The notes under the pieces were generated by a model that worked only from the letters and a program-made list of their open reading frames with translations, did not search any database and was not told the DNA's origin. Of a stretch of DNA of 64,000 nt, positions 53,976 through 62,458 are shown in pieces. The stretch comes from Clostridium bowmanii (lineage in GTDB: Bacteria; Bacillota; Clostridia; Clostridiales; Clostridiaceae). The stretch spans positions 1 to 64,000 of the forward strand of contig NZ_JAHLDL010000017.1 of the NCBI RefSeq assembly GCF_018861315.1, in the 5' to 3' direction. The first letter of the stretch is position 1. Every line of letters begins with the position of its first letter. The translations under genes and the position numbers were made by a program.

Positions 53976-54884
53976 TCAGATTATGTTTATAGCTTTTAAA
54001 AATCCATCAACTTTTTTTTCATATTCATCTTTGTTCTTCCAATATGCTTCTGCATGACCTGCACCAGGAACAATATATATTTCTTTGTAGCCTTTTTTTA
54101 CTGAGTACATTTCTTTACACATATAAGTAGGTACATAATCATCATCTTGGCCATGAATAAACAATATTGGAATTTCTATTTTAGGTAAAGTGGTTATGGG
54201 CGATACATCTTTGAAGTCCCATCCAACTCTCATTTTACTGATTCTACTTGCTAATTTCACCAAAGGAAATTTTCTTATATTATAATCTTTTTCTAATCTA
54301 TGTTTAAATAGGTCTTGTGCATCAGAGTATCCACAGTCATCTATACAAAACTTAATTCGCGGGTCTATTACAATATTTTGAAGAACTGTGCCAGCCCCCA
54401 TAGACTCTCCATGCAAACCTACTATTATATCGTTGCCTAATTTATTAAATAGCCAATCTGTACATTTTTTCAGATCAAACTTTTCGTAATACCCAAAAGA
54501 AGTGTCCCCTCCGCCACTTAGACCATGATTCCTGTGATCATAAATAAAGACAGCAAAACCTCTTTTTAAAAACATATTCATATATTTAACTGAACCATAT
54601 AAACTCCAAGTTATTCCATGACACAAGATTATAATTTTTTTTGAATCCTTGTTAGGAAAAAAATATCCATGAATTTTATAGCCATACTGGGAATCTAGAT
54701 ATACTTCTTGTTTTTCCAAGTTATTAAATGTTTTTACTTCGAGTTTCCCTTTTTCTACTTCATAATCATAGGTATAATTATACTTTGCAACCTTAGGATG
54801 TATTATAATACTAGAAAAATGCCAACCTATGATAAAAATAGCAATAATAATTAAAATTGGTATAAAAATTAAAACATATAACAT
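53976..54884 (-). CDS. Membrane-anchored alpha/beta hydrolase
   Basis: 302 aa. N-terminal membrane helix (about 2-24), then a serine hydrolase domain with the oxyanion segment IILCHGITWSLYGS, GLHGESMGAGTVLQ containing the nucleophile Ser (about 160), an acid Asp in ILFIHGQDDDYVPTYM and the catalytic His in VPGAGHAEAYW. This is the YqkD-like/BAAT-type group, esterases or peptidases at the outer membrane face. Substrate unknown. Confidence 0.85.
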   Translation of the reverse strand: MLYVLIFIPILIIIAIFIIGWHFSSIIIHPKVAKYNYTYDYEVEKGKLEVKTFNNLEKQEVYLDSQYGYKIHGYFFPNKDSKKIIILCHGITWSLYGSVKYMNMFLKRGFAVFIYDHRNHGLSGGGDTSFGYYEKFDLKKCTDWLFNKLGNDIIVGLHGESMGAGTVLQNIVIDPRIKFCIDDCGYSDAQDLFKHRLEKDYNIRKFPLVKLASRISKMRVGWDFKDVSPITTLPKIEIPILFIHGQDDDYVPTYMCKEMYSVKKGYKEIYIVPGAGHAEAYWKNKDEYEKKVDGFLKAINII

Positions 54885-54917
54885 TTTAGCATCTCCTTAA
54901 TAATGAATAAAATATTT

Positions 54918-54949
54918 CAAGGTCCTTATATTTTAATATAAAGACCTTG
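54918..54949 (-). terminator. Terminator of the surface pullulanase gene
   Basis: CAAGGTC with GACCTTG and an inner TTATATT with AATATAA form a nearly continuous stem; AAATATTTTATT follows on the minus strand. Confidence 0.65.
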
Positions 54950-54974
54950 TAGAAACATACTATATGCCATAATT

Positions 54975-57722
54975 TTAAGCTTTTTTTCTATTCTTGATAA
55001 ACCATATTATGCTTGCAATCCCAGCTAAAATTAATATAGTATAAATCCAAAAACTTAATGTCATAAATATATTTTCTTGTGCATCATAAATTACTATGGT
55101 ACTTAGTGCAGGAACTACTAATTTATCACCTTTAAATTGTTTTACAGTTTTAACACCTGCTTCATCTCCATTTACTACTATATTCCAAGTGGCTTTTTTA
55201 GATAATTTAACCACTACATCTTTTTTATTTGCATTAAAGGCTACTACGATGTCAGACCAAGTATCCATATTTGCATTATGAGCTATTTCATATGCCACCA
55301 CGTTTTCTGGAACTATTAAAAATTTCAAGTTTTGCTTAATCATATCCGCCGTAGTCATTCTGAAGGCAGGATGTGCCTCTCTTAATTTTATTAAACCTTT
55401 GAAATAATTAACATTTTCGATATTTTTAGATTTTAATGCCCAATCAAGCTTATTTACAGTATCATTGGACTTATAGGAGTTGTTATTTCCACCTTTTGTT
55501 CTTAAAAATTCCTGTCCCGCTTGAAAAAATGGAATACCTTGTGAAGTAAGGATAATTGAATCTGCCATTTTGTGCATTTTTAATCTTGTTGCAATAGTGT
55601 CTTTTGGATTAGTTAAACGGAGTTTATCCCACAATGTGTTATTATCGTGTGATTCCGCGTAAGTAACAGATTGCAATGGAGCTATTTTCCCCCAAGTGGT
55701 TATATCACTTGAGTAATCTATTCCTCCCACTATTCCTTTTTTAATATCTATCTCTTCATTAGCATTACCATTAACAAACCCCTTAGCTTTTGCATCAAAT
55801 ACACTACCTTTTATCCCATCTCTAATAGTATCGTTAAAAAGTGATATTTGAGGCATTTTACTGGCATTTACCTGCGTTGCACTTGTATCTTCTGGAAGAG
55901 TAGTTTCCATATCCCACCCCTCTCCGATAATGAGAATGGATGGATTTAAACTATTTAGACTTTTTCTAACTTCATTCATTGTCTTTATATCAAGGAGACC
56001 CATGAGATCGAATCTAAATCCATCTAAATTATATTCTTTTGCCCAATATGTCACTGAATCCACAATAAATTTTCTTGCCATTGAATTTTCTGAAGCAATG
56101 GTATTTCCACAACCACTTTCATTTGAATTAGAACCATCTTCATTGTATCTAAAAAAATACCCAGGTACTAATTTATTGAAATTAGAGTTAACACTACTGT
56201 ACATATGATTATAAACCATGTCCATATTTACCCTTAAGCCATTGTCATGAAGAGCTTGTATTGCTTGTTTCAATTCTTTAACTCTCGCATATGGGTTGTA
56301 TGGATCAGTTGAATAACTTCCTTCCGGTGAATTGTAGTTTTTAGGATCGTACCCCCAATTATATTGTATCTTACTTGAAGTTTCGTCCACACTAGCATAA
56401 TCAAATATTGGCATAAGCTCTATGTGTGTTACACCTAAATCCTTTATATAATCAACACCTGTGGACTTACCATCGGTTCCCTTTGTTCCTTTTTCCGTAA
56501 ATGCTAAATATTTACCTTTGTTTACCATACCGCTTTTCTTGTCTATAGAAAAGTCTCTAACATGTAGTTCGTATATAATTGCATCATTTAAATTTGTAAA
56601 ATTAGGCTTTTCACTTGGCTTCCATACTTCGGGATCTGTTTCTGTTAAGTCGATTACAGCGCCCTTATCTCCATTTGCAGCTACAGAACGAGCATAAGGA
56701 TCTACCGCCTCATTCCATACTCCGTTAATCTTTACTTTATATGTATATAACAAATTCTTTTGATCTCCATCTAATTCAAAATTCCATGTTCCCTTTTCGC
56801 TTTTTTTCATAATTGTCTCAATACCAATCTTATCATTCCATTTTTTATAGGATACAAGCTTTACTTCTGTTGCAGTTGGTGACCATACCCTAAAACTCGT
56901 TTTACTTTTAGAATAAGTATTACCTAAATCATTTCCTTCATAATAAAACATTTTATCGAAACTAGCACTTTTCATTACATCCCCTAGCACTACTTCTTTT
57001 TCTGCAAAACCTAACTTAGATACTGTAAGTTTTTGACCTAGGGTCACATTTTCATTTAACTCTATTTTGGCAATTGTTGTAGTCCCATCTTTTACTTCAT
57101 CACTTGTAACCTTTTTTACAGATAATATCTTGCCATCTTCCTTAACCGTAATTCCTTCATCTCCGCTTGTGCTAAATGGAAATACTAAGTTAGTCTCTAT
57201 GCTTATACTAGCCATTTCATCTAATTTTGCAATTGTAAATTTAGCTGTTTTACCTAAAACAATTGCAGGAACACCAGAAACCGGTGTATCCTTTTTACCA
57301 GCTGCTTCAGCTGCAGAATAGTAGACTTTAGAGTCGCCTCCTTTAAGCCAAACTTCCCCAATACCATTATTGAATTTTTCAATAAATCTATCATCCGTAG
57401 TGTCTTTTTTCCATTCGTCTGTGCGCACAACAAATCCTACTTTATTAAGGTCTCCATCAAAATTAGCTTCACAAACTTGACCAAATGTATCCTTGCCAGT
57501 AAAATCAAACTTACTTCCATCCTTTTTATCAGGCCATAGCCACATGTTCCATTTTAGATTACCGCTTGGGTTTTTAGCATAATGAATAATTACCTTTGTT
57601 TTTCCACTTTGGGCAAACGTTTGCATGTTTGGCGCGAATAAAAATAATTCTGTCATAGCTAAAATTGTGGCAAGAAAAATGTTCAATGTCTTACTTTTAT
57701 TACTTCTTATCTTAAAGTTCAT
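54975..57722 (-). CDS. pulA: Cell-surface type I pullulanase with CBM41 and C-terminal anchor
   Basis: 915 aa. Signal peptide about 1-38; CBM41 (about 43-137, KVIIHYAKNPSGNLKWNMWL) for alpha-glucan binding; an Ig-like linker (about 150-250); CBM48 (about 259-355, YYEGNDLGNTYSKSKTSFRV); and a GH13 barrel with YNWGYDP at 454-460, nucleophile D572 in GFRFDLM and acid E601 in IIGEGW. A membrane helix (about 885-908) and KNRKKA tail fix it to the cell surface. It debranches extracellular starch or pullulan. It shares high similarity with the cytosolic pullulanase at 37117. A 14-bp tandem array precedes it. Confidence 0.93.
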   Translation of the reverse strand: MNFKIRSNKSKTLNIFLATILAMTELFLFAPNMQTFAQSGKTKVIIHYAKNPSGNLKWNMWLWPDKKDGSKFDFTGKDTFGQVCEANFDGDLNKVGFVVRTDEWKKDTTDDRFIEKFNNGIGEVWLKGGDSKVYYSAAEAAGKKDTPVSGVPAIVLGKTAKFTIAKLDEMASISIETNLVFPFSTSGDEGITVKEDGKILSVKKVTSDEVKDGTTTIAKIELNENVTLGQKLTVSKLGFAEKEVVLGDVMKSASFDKMFYYEGNDLGNTYSKSKTSFRVWSPTATEVKLVSYKKWNDKIGIETIMKKSEKGTWNFELDGDQKNLLYTYKVKINGVWNEAVDPYARSVAANGDKGAVIDLTETDPEVWKPSEKPNFTNLNDAIIYELHVRDFSIDKKSGMVNKGKYLAFTEKGTKGTDGKSTGVDYIKDLGVTHIELMPIFDYASVDETSSKIQYNWGYDPKNYNSPEGSYSTDPYNPYARVKELKQAIQALHDNGLRVNMDMVYNHMYSSVNSNFNKLVPGYFFRYNEDGSNSNESGCGNTIASENSMARKFIVDSVTYWAKEYNLDGFRFDLMGLLDIKTMNEVRKSLNSLNPSILIIGEGWDMETTLPEDTSATQVNASKMPQISLFNDTIRDGIKGSVFDAKAKGFVNGNANEEIDIKKGIVGGIDYSSDITTWGKIAPLQSVTYAESHDNNTLWDKLRLTNPKDTIATRLKMHKMADSIILTSQGIPFFQAGQEFLRTKGGNNNSYKSNDTVNKLDWALKSKNIENVNYFKGLIKLREAHPAFRMTTADMIKQNLKFLIVPENVVAYEIAHNANMDTWSDIVVAFNANKKDVVVKLSKKATWNIVVNGDEAGVKTVKQFKGDKLVVPALSTIVIYDAQENIFMTLSFWIYTILILAGIASIIWFIKNRKKA

Positions 57723-57764
57723 AAATTTCCTCCTCTAAAAAAAACAAAATTATTGTGTATTAAT

Positions 57765-57820
57765 CTATCTTCTCTACATAAGTATTCGACTTAAAATAGT
57801 CCACGTAAAGTATTCTACGT
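57765..57820 (-). promoter_or_regulatory. 14-bp tandem direct-repeat array before the surface pullulanase gene
   Basis: Read on the plus strand, exact 14-base units follow each other: TAAGTATTCGACTT (57779), AAAATAGTCCACGT (57793) and AAAGTATTCTACGT (57807), with a weaker fourth, CTATCTTCTCTACA (57765). The consensus is about AAAgTAtTCnACgT. The array lies 43-98 bases upstream of the start codon at 57722. It looks like a multimeric binding site for an activator or response regulator. Confidence 0.55.
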
Positions 57821-57896
57821 AAAATTAATAAAACCTCTCTTTATTTTAAATTATAATATAAATAAATTAATCGTTTCACTCTTAATACTTTATTTT

Positions 57897-57940
57897 AAAA
57901 ATGATATAATAAATAATGTTGTTACTATTATATCATTTTT
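57897..57940 (+). promoter_or_regulatory. Perfect 15-bp dyad in the promoter/leader of the MATE gene
   Basis: AAAAATGATATAATA (57897-57911) and TATTATATCATTTTT (57926-57940) are exact complements, 14 bases apart. The left arm includes a TATAAT (57905-57910) that may be the -10 element, so this may be an operator flanking the transcription start; alternatively it is a leader terminator with a short T run. Confidence 0.5.
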
Positions 57941-57962
57941 TACTAAAATGGGGGATTAATTT

Positions 57963-59330
57963 ATGGATATGAAAGAAAGGAAGAATCTTATACTACAAGG
58001 TCCAATGTACAAAGTAATAATAACCTTGGCAGCACCAATAATGCTAAGTAATTTAATTCAAACACTCTATAGTTTAATTGATGGAATTTGGGTAAGTAAA
58101 CTAGGTTCAATACAGTTTGCAGCAATATCTTTTGTATGGCCAGTTATGTTTCTATTCATTTCTATAGGAATTGGATTATTTATTGCAGGAACAGCAATTT
58201 TATCTCAATTTATTGGTGCATCAAAATACGATAAAGCCTCCAATTATGCGTCTCAGCTTATTGCAATTGCTGTTGTGTGTGCGATTTGCTTTTCTCTTGT
58301 AGGATATTTTCTAAGCCCAATTATAATTAATCTTATGGGGGCCAAAGGTGATTTAGCTTATTATAGCGAAGTTTTTTTAAGAATTACATTTTTAGATATG
58401 CCTTTTACATTTTTGTTTTTCTGTTTTAATGCTATTATGAGTGCACAAGGTAACACTTTAACACCTACCATATTAAGTTCTATAAGTGTTATTATAAATG
58501 CTATATTAGACCCTATATTTATTTTTAAGTTTAATATGGGGATTGCAGGTGCTCCCGTAGCTACTATTATTTCAAAGGCTCTTCTTGCCGGCGCTGGGTT
58601 GTACATACTTTATAAATCCACTTCAAAAATAAAACCCAGCTTTAAAAACTTTAGTTTTGATAGGAACATATTAAAAAAACTATTTATGGTTGCCATACCA
58701 TCCGCTATTGGACAAACTGGTTCAGCCCTAGGTTTTATAATACTTAATGGTTTTATTGTATCCTATGGTACTTCAACCCTTGCTGCCTTTGGTATGGTAA
58801 ATAGAATCACATCACTTATTATGCAACCGGCAATGGGTATAGGTGCTTCATTAACAGCTATTGTGGGACAAAATCTTGGTTCAGGTCAATTAGATCGCGT
58901 TAAAGAAGCATTCATCAAGGCCTTAAAACTTACCATAAGCATTTCAATTGTAGGATGTATTGTGTTGATTTGGCAAGACAAGCCAATAGTAAATTTCTTT
59001 ATACGTTCTAAGGACGATAATGAAGTTATAGCTCAGGCAATCATATATTTAATATACATTTCTTTTTCAATGCCACTAATGGGTATATTTAGTGTATTCC
59101 AAGGAATATTTCAAGGCTCTGGTCATACAAAATACTCCATGAATATGGAGATAAGTAGATTATGGTTTGTAAGACTTCCAATGATATTGCTTTTTAAATA
59201 TTTTACATCGGTGGGTTCAACAGGTATATGGATTTCCATGAGCTCTAGTAATTTAATTATATGTCTATATGGGTATTACCTATATAGACAAGGTGGATGG
59301 CAGACAAGTCTAATTAGAAATAATGACTAA
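57963..59330 (+). CDS. MATE family efflux transporter
   Basis: 455 aa with twelve membrane helices arranged as two six-helix halves. Hallmarks: LAAPIMLSNLIQTLYSLIDG at the start of half one, STLAAFGMVNRITSLIMQPA and MGIGASLTAIVGQNLGSGQL in half two (PAMGIGASLTxIVGQNLGA is the MATE/NorM signature). It exports cationic drugs or dyes with Na+ or H+ exchange. GGGGGA precedes the ATG, and a dyad upstream suggests regulated expression. Confidence 0.9.
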   Translation: MDMKERKNLILQGPMYKVIITLAAPIMLSNLIQTLYSLIDGIWVSKLGSIQFAAISFVWPVMFLFISIGIGLFIAGTAILSQFIGASKYDKASNYASQLIAIAVVCAICFSLVGYFLSPIIINLMGAKGDLAYYSEVFLRITFLDMPFTFLFFCFNAIMSAQGNTLTPTILSSISVIINAILDPIFIFKFNMGIAGAPVATIISKALLAGAGLYILYKSTSKIKPSFKNFSFDRNILKKLFMVAIPSAIGQTGSALGFIILNGFIVSYGTSTLAAFGMVNRITSLIMQPAMGIGASLTAIVGQNLGSGQLDRVKEAFIKALKLTISISIVGCIVLIWQDKPIVNFFIRSKDDNEVIAQAIIYLIYISFSMPLMGIFSVFQGIFQGSGHTKYSMNMEISRLWFVRLPMILLFKYFTSVGSTGIWISMSSSNLIICLYGYYLYRQGGWQTSLIRNND

Positions 59331-59338
59331 AACATTAA

Positions 59339-59377
59339 GAGTAGTAGTAACTTACATAAAGTCAGTTACTACTACTC
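59339..59377 (+). terminator. Terminator of the MATE gene
   Basis: GAGTAGTAGTAAC (59339-59351) and GTTACTACTACTC (59365-59377) pair perfectly, followed by TCTTTAAAAT. Confidence 0.7.
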
Positions 59378-59418
59378 TCTTTAAAATCAAATAGTTCTTA
59401 GTAAATTTTTACTGATAT

Positions 59419-59550
59419 TTATTGCCCTCTAGAGTTACCTCTTATAGCTTTTTTTGCTGTTGGCAAAGGAGTTTTGTTATCCCCTTTAGATTCCTGATCA
59501 TTTGAAGACTTATTATTACTTGATGGAAAAGCAGGTTTATTCTTAGCCAT
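59419..59550 (-). CDS. Small low-complexity protein, 43 aa
   Basis: AAGGAG lies 8 bases before the ATG at 59550. MAKNKPAFPSSNNKSSNDQE runs into a Lys/Thr/Ala-rich end (TPLPTAKKAIRGNSRGQ). It is polar and probably unstructured, and could be a small acid-soluble or spore-type protein, but I recognise no family. It is convergent with the MATE gene. Confidence 0.55.
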   Translation of the reverse strand: MAKNKPAFPSSNNKSSNDQESKGDNKTPLPTAKKAIRGNSRGQ

Positions 59551-59684
59551 TTTACCACTCCTTACTATTTAAACATTTTTACATTTAATACATTATATAA
59601 TTTTCTAGAAATATATACAAGCAAATTATTATCCTATAAAACAAAAATTTTAATAAGGCATAGTTCTATATATTTCTTAGTAAA

Positions 59685-59724
59685 AATAAAAACCGTACAC
59701 ACTATCTGGTGTACGGTTTTTATT
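59685..59724. terminator. Bidirectional terminator
   Basis: AATAAAAACCGTACAC (59685-59700) and GTGTACGGTTTTTATT (59709-59724) form a perfect 16-bp stem with an 8-base loop. The right arm overlaps the stop of the gene at 59723. Confidence 0.8.
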
Positions 59725-59959
59725 AAATTTGCCTTTCTGTGAACACCTTATTAATAATGTCTACACCCGAACTACCTATTATATTAGATATTTTTAAAGA
59801 CATATTGCCATCCTTATAAAGCCTTTCCTCATTTGCATCAATTAGAATGTTTATTTTTTCCTTTAGTTTTTCACATGTAATAACACCATCTAAATAAAAA
59901 TCTACTAAATCTCTTAAAGCTGTTGCTAAAGTTTTTGGGTCCTTATAAACTTTTCTCAT
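59723..59959 (-). CDS. TIGR04540-like small clostridial protein, 78 aa
   Basis: VYKDPKTLATALRDLVDFYL and TCEKLKEKINILIDANEERL, then YKDGNMSLKISNIIGSSGVD, follow the pattern of TIGR04540, a family of about 80 residues found in several copies per clostridial genome and of unknown function. Entirely helical, soluble. AGGAG precedes the ATG. Confidence 0.65.
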   Translation of the reverse strand: MRKVYKDPKTLATALRDLVDFYLDGVITCEKLKEKINILIDANEERLYKDGNMSLKISNIIGSSGVDIINKVFTERQI

Positions 59960-60027
59960 AATATACTCCTTACTTAGAATAGTTCCTACTCTAGGTTTAC
60001 AATTATATCATACTATATACTATATCT

Positions 60028-60064
60028 CCACTAACTCATGACCGAACTCACTAGAACACGTTGG
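60028..60064 (+). repeat. Imperfect palindromic repeat, copy C
   Basis: Begins with the same 15-mer, CCACTAACTCATGAC, as the element at 133-168 and stays similar through GAACTCACTAGAACACGTTGG, though its palindrome has decayed. As with copy A, a 5'-truncated coding relic follows at once. Confidence 0.55.
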
Positions 60065-60305
60065 TGACACCAAAAATTTATTCATATTTTCTACTAAAAT
60101 CCTATTCTTATGCATATGGATTGGTTATTTTTTCCCAATTATTAAGCTTATTAAATTCCAATGGGATATGCATCTCTTAATATACATTACTTTGGCATCC
60201 ATACTTCCAGGAGTTTATTTATGCTCTATCTTACTTTATGCTATGCTCGCGGGTGCAGTACTTGGAATATTGAATTTGTGGATATATTTTTCAAAAATTC
60301 TTTAG
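60042..60305 (+). pseudogene. Relic of a membrane protein, no start
   Basis: A frame open from 60042 to the TAG at 60303-60305 encodes hydrophobic segments (FLCIWIGYFFPIIKLIKFQW, then LLIYITLASILPGVYLCS and AMLAGAVLGILNLWIYFSK). It has no usable start and opens inside the repeat. The family is not recognisable; it might be the front part of the CstA relic after frameshifts, or another gene. Confidence 0.35.
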
Positions 60306-60335
60306 TAATTCATCCCAAAAGACAAAGAGTGTATT

Positions 60336-60698
60336 GTGAAACATGTATATTTCTATTTTTATAACTGTATTTTCCCTGCTGCATTATTAGCATATGGTTA
60401 TCAAAAGATTTGGCCAATATTTGCTTCAGCAAATCAGCTACTGGCGGCATTCGCTTTACTTGCAGTAAGTTCATTGCTTGCAAATACGTGGAAGAAAACT
60501 ATTATGACTGTACTTCCTATGATTTTTATGTTTGCAGTATCACTTTCGGCATTATTCCTACTTATTAAACAATATCTATTCAGTGAAAATAAAAATTTTA
60601 TTCTTGGTTCTTTTGCAGTTTTGTTATTCATTCTTGTAATAGTATTGATTATTGAAGCCTATAAGGCCTTAAGTGTAAAAAGAAATGTAAGAGTTTAA
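60336..60698 (+). pseudogene. C-terminal relic of carbon starvation protein CstA (pyruvate/peptide transporter)
   Basis: About 100 residues match the CstA C-terminus: AALLAYGYQKIWPIFASANQ followed by LLAAFALLAVSSLLANTW and three further hydrophobic segments. Complete CstA proteins have roughly 450-700 residues, so most of the gene is missing. The GTG at 60336 is not a real start (no ribosome binding site). The hairpin at 60725-60751 follows. Confidence 0.65.
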
Positions 60699-60724
60699 AA
60701 TCTATTACAATAATAAGTCAAAAG

Positions 60725-60751
60725 AGGAGTAGCAATAATTGCTACTCCTCA
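60725..60751. terminator. Perfect 12-bp bidirectional terminator
   Basis: GAGGAGTAGCAA (60725-60736) and TTGCTACTCCTC (60740-60751) flank TAA. On the minus strand CTTTTGACTTATT follows, so it can end a transcript coming through the structured region on the right; on the plus strand it ends the CstA relic. Confidence 0.7.
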
Positions 60752-60802
60752 AATTTTATTTTATATTTAGTACTTCTCCATTGGAATATTATTATTAATA
60801 TG

Positions 60803-61186
60803 AGAGTACAAAACAACTTACCTTGCACCAACATAGATAATTTATTATATAGTTAACATCTTTCGACCTTAATTAAACAAATCACTACCACTGATGATGG
60901 TTCGTTCAACCATATAAGATATTTACACAACTTTATATAACCTCTCGGCTATATAAACTCATTACAACACCCAATATGCTCTTTGCTTGACTTTATACGA
61001 TAGGTTGGAACTACAATATAATAAATATTTTACAATATCGACTATATTATGGCTTTTCCCAACCGTATAAAATCGCCCTCTGTTACAATATAAATTAATA
61101 TTATAAATAATTTGTATTGAAACTTTGGCTGGTTTATATATTCATTGAATGAATATATAAGCTTTGGCTCAGTTGTTTTGTACTCT
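60803..61186 (-). ncRNA. Candidate large structured non-coding RNA (about 385 nt)
   Basis: AGAGTACAAAACAACT at one end (60803-60818) and its exact complement at the other (61171-61186) form a 16-bp closing helix. Inside, on the minus strand, lie an 11-bp stem TTTATATAGCC-GAGA-GGTTATATAAA with a GNRA tetraloop, a TTATATATTC hairpin flanked on both sides by AGCCAAAG, an ATGGTT-GAACG-AACCAT hairpin, and a long-range TTTATACG/CGTATAAA plus GTTGG/CCAAC pairing. No ORF is present, and a terminator lies about 50 bases beyond on the minus strand. I cannot name the RNA class. A miniature inverted-repeat element is the main alternative. Confidence 0.5.
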
Positions 61187-61263
61187 ACACTATTATGATA
61201 ACCAATGTAATATTAAATATACTTGTTAATTTATTCTAATTTTAATTGAAAAAATTAATATTA

Positions 61264-62313
61264 TTACCATTTACCAAGATGTTCTTCACAGCAGCCTATA
61301 AGCGAATCTATAATAATGTTCTCTCCGGCATCTGTTTCAATACTACCTGAAAAATGACCAATCATTTGATGCACATCTGATTTTAAAATAACAAGGTTTG
61401 ATTTTGCTATTCTTTCATAGAATGGTACAAAGGTAAGCTTTATCCTATTTGTGATAGATGTCTTAATAATCCACGGTTTCATAAAATTTTTACTATCATA
61501 TTCAAATAGTACATCCTCACTCAGTTTTGTTATTTTACCATCAACAATAATGCAATTCTCTGTCATACCTATTCCATCTGTCCACTTTCCACCTAGATTA
61601 AGCCCTAATCCTTTATCTTTTATGATTCCTGAAGCATTAGCCCAGTTCCATTTAACACTGTAAGGCCATATACCCCTTCCAAAGTCAAGACAAGCAAAAG
61701 TATTTTCCGGATTAAAAGAATATACCTTTTCACCAATTTTTAGCATTCCATCCACAGGAAGACATTCATGTTTAGAAGTAAATTGGAATGAATTTTTACT
61801 AAAGGGTACTACAACATTCAAAGTCTCATGTCCCTTAGGGTAAATTACATTAAAATTAGCCTCCATTAAATTTCCCATAAAATCATTGCATTTTGCAACA
61901 ATTTGAGTTCTACTTTCTTCCTCTATAAAATATAATTCTATTTTAGAATTTTTAAATATTACAGTCTCATGTACTTTGTTGGGCATTGAATAACCCCTGC
62001 CAAAAGGAGTCATAATTGTTTTTTCAACAAACTCTTTTGTTTTAAAATCTAGAAAATATACAAAAGCCATACCTAGATAGTCGATGTTAGATATAGTAAC
62101 CGAGAAAAGACATTCATTATTTGTTATACACCAGTAATTCCATTTCTTCTTTCGTAGCCACGAGCCTTTAATATTACAATTAAACACTGCATTTCTAGAC
62201 CAACCAATACTTTCCTCATTTATTTTTCCATCACAATCACACAAATCCACAGATTCAGGAATCTCTTTTTCTTTATAAAGTTCTTCATTTATCACATCCC
62301 ACCGCTCCCTCAT
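61264..62313 (-). CDS. DUF2804 family protein
   Basis: 349 aa. FACLDFGRGIWPYSVKWNWA followed by NASG is the DUF2804 hallmark, with WSRNAVFNCNIKGSWLRKKK, GYSMPNKVHE and LGLNLGGKWTDGIGMTENCI also conserved. Related proteins share a lipocalin/AttH-like double beta-barrel fold; no reaction is known. The ATG at 62313 is used, but a GTG six codons downstream at 62295, with GGGAG before it, is equally possible. Single gene. Confidence 0.85.
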   Translation of the reverse strand: MRERWDVINEELYKEKEIPESVDLCDCDGKINEESIGWSRNAVFNCNIKGSWLRKKKWNYWCITNNECLFSVTISNIDYLGMAFVYFLDFKTKEFVEKTIMTPFGRGYSMPNKVHETVIFKNSKIELYFIEEESRTQIVAKCNDFMGNLMEANFNVIYPKGHETLNVVVPFSKNSFQFTSKHECLPVDGMLKIGEKVYSFNPENTFACLDFGRGIWPYSVKWNWANASGIIKDKGLGLNLGGKWTDGIGMTENCIIVDGKITKLSEDVLFEYDSKNFMKPWIIKTSITNRIKLTFVPFYERIAKSNLVILKSDVHQMIGHFSGSIETDAGENIIIDSLIGCCEEHLGKW

Positions 62314-62379
62314 TTACATAATTTTCCTTTTATACAAGTATAACACTATTTATAACGATTTAGTAGTTTTTATTAGCAA

Positions 62380-62430
62380 AAATAAGAGGTCAGATCTTTA
62401 GATATAATCTAAAAATCTGACCTCTTATTT
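62380..62430 (-). terminator. Long hairpin terminator after deoD
   Basis: AAATAAGAGGTCAGAT (62380-62395) and its exact complement (62415-62430) are extended inward by TTTAGAT/ATCTAAA, giving a nearly continuous stem of over 20 bp. Confidence 0.75.
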
Positions 62431-62458
62431 GTTGTTGGAAACAAAAATTATATTTTTA

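Noticed and set aside
60161-60364. 67-codon open frame before the CstA relic
   Set aside because: Out of frame with both recognisable relics, no ribosome binding site and no plausible composition.
61010-61070. AATATAGTC and TCGACTATA resembling group I intron core elements
   Set aside because: They simply pair with each other in a short hairpin; no P, Q, R and S elements in order and no flanking exons are present.
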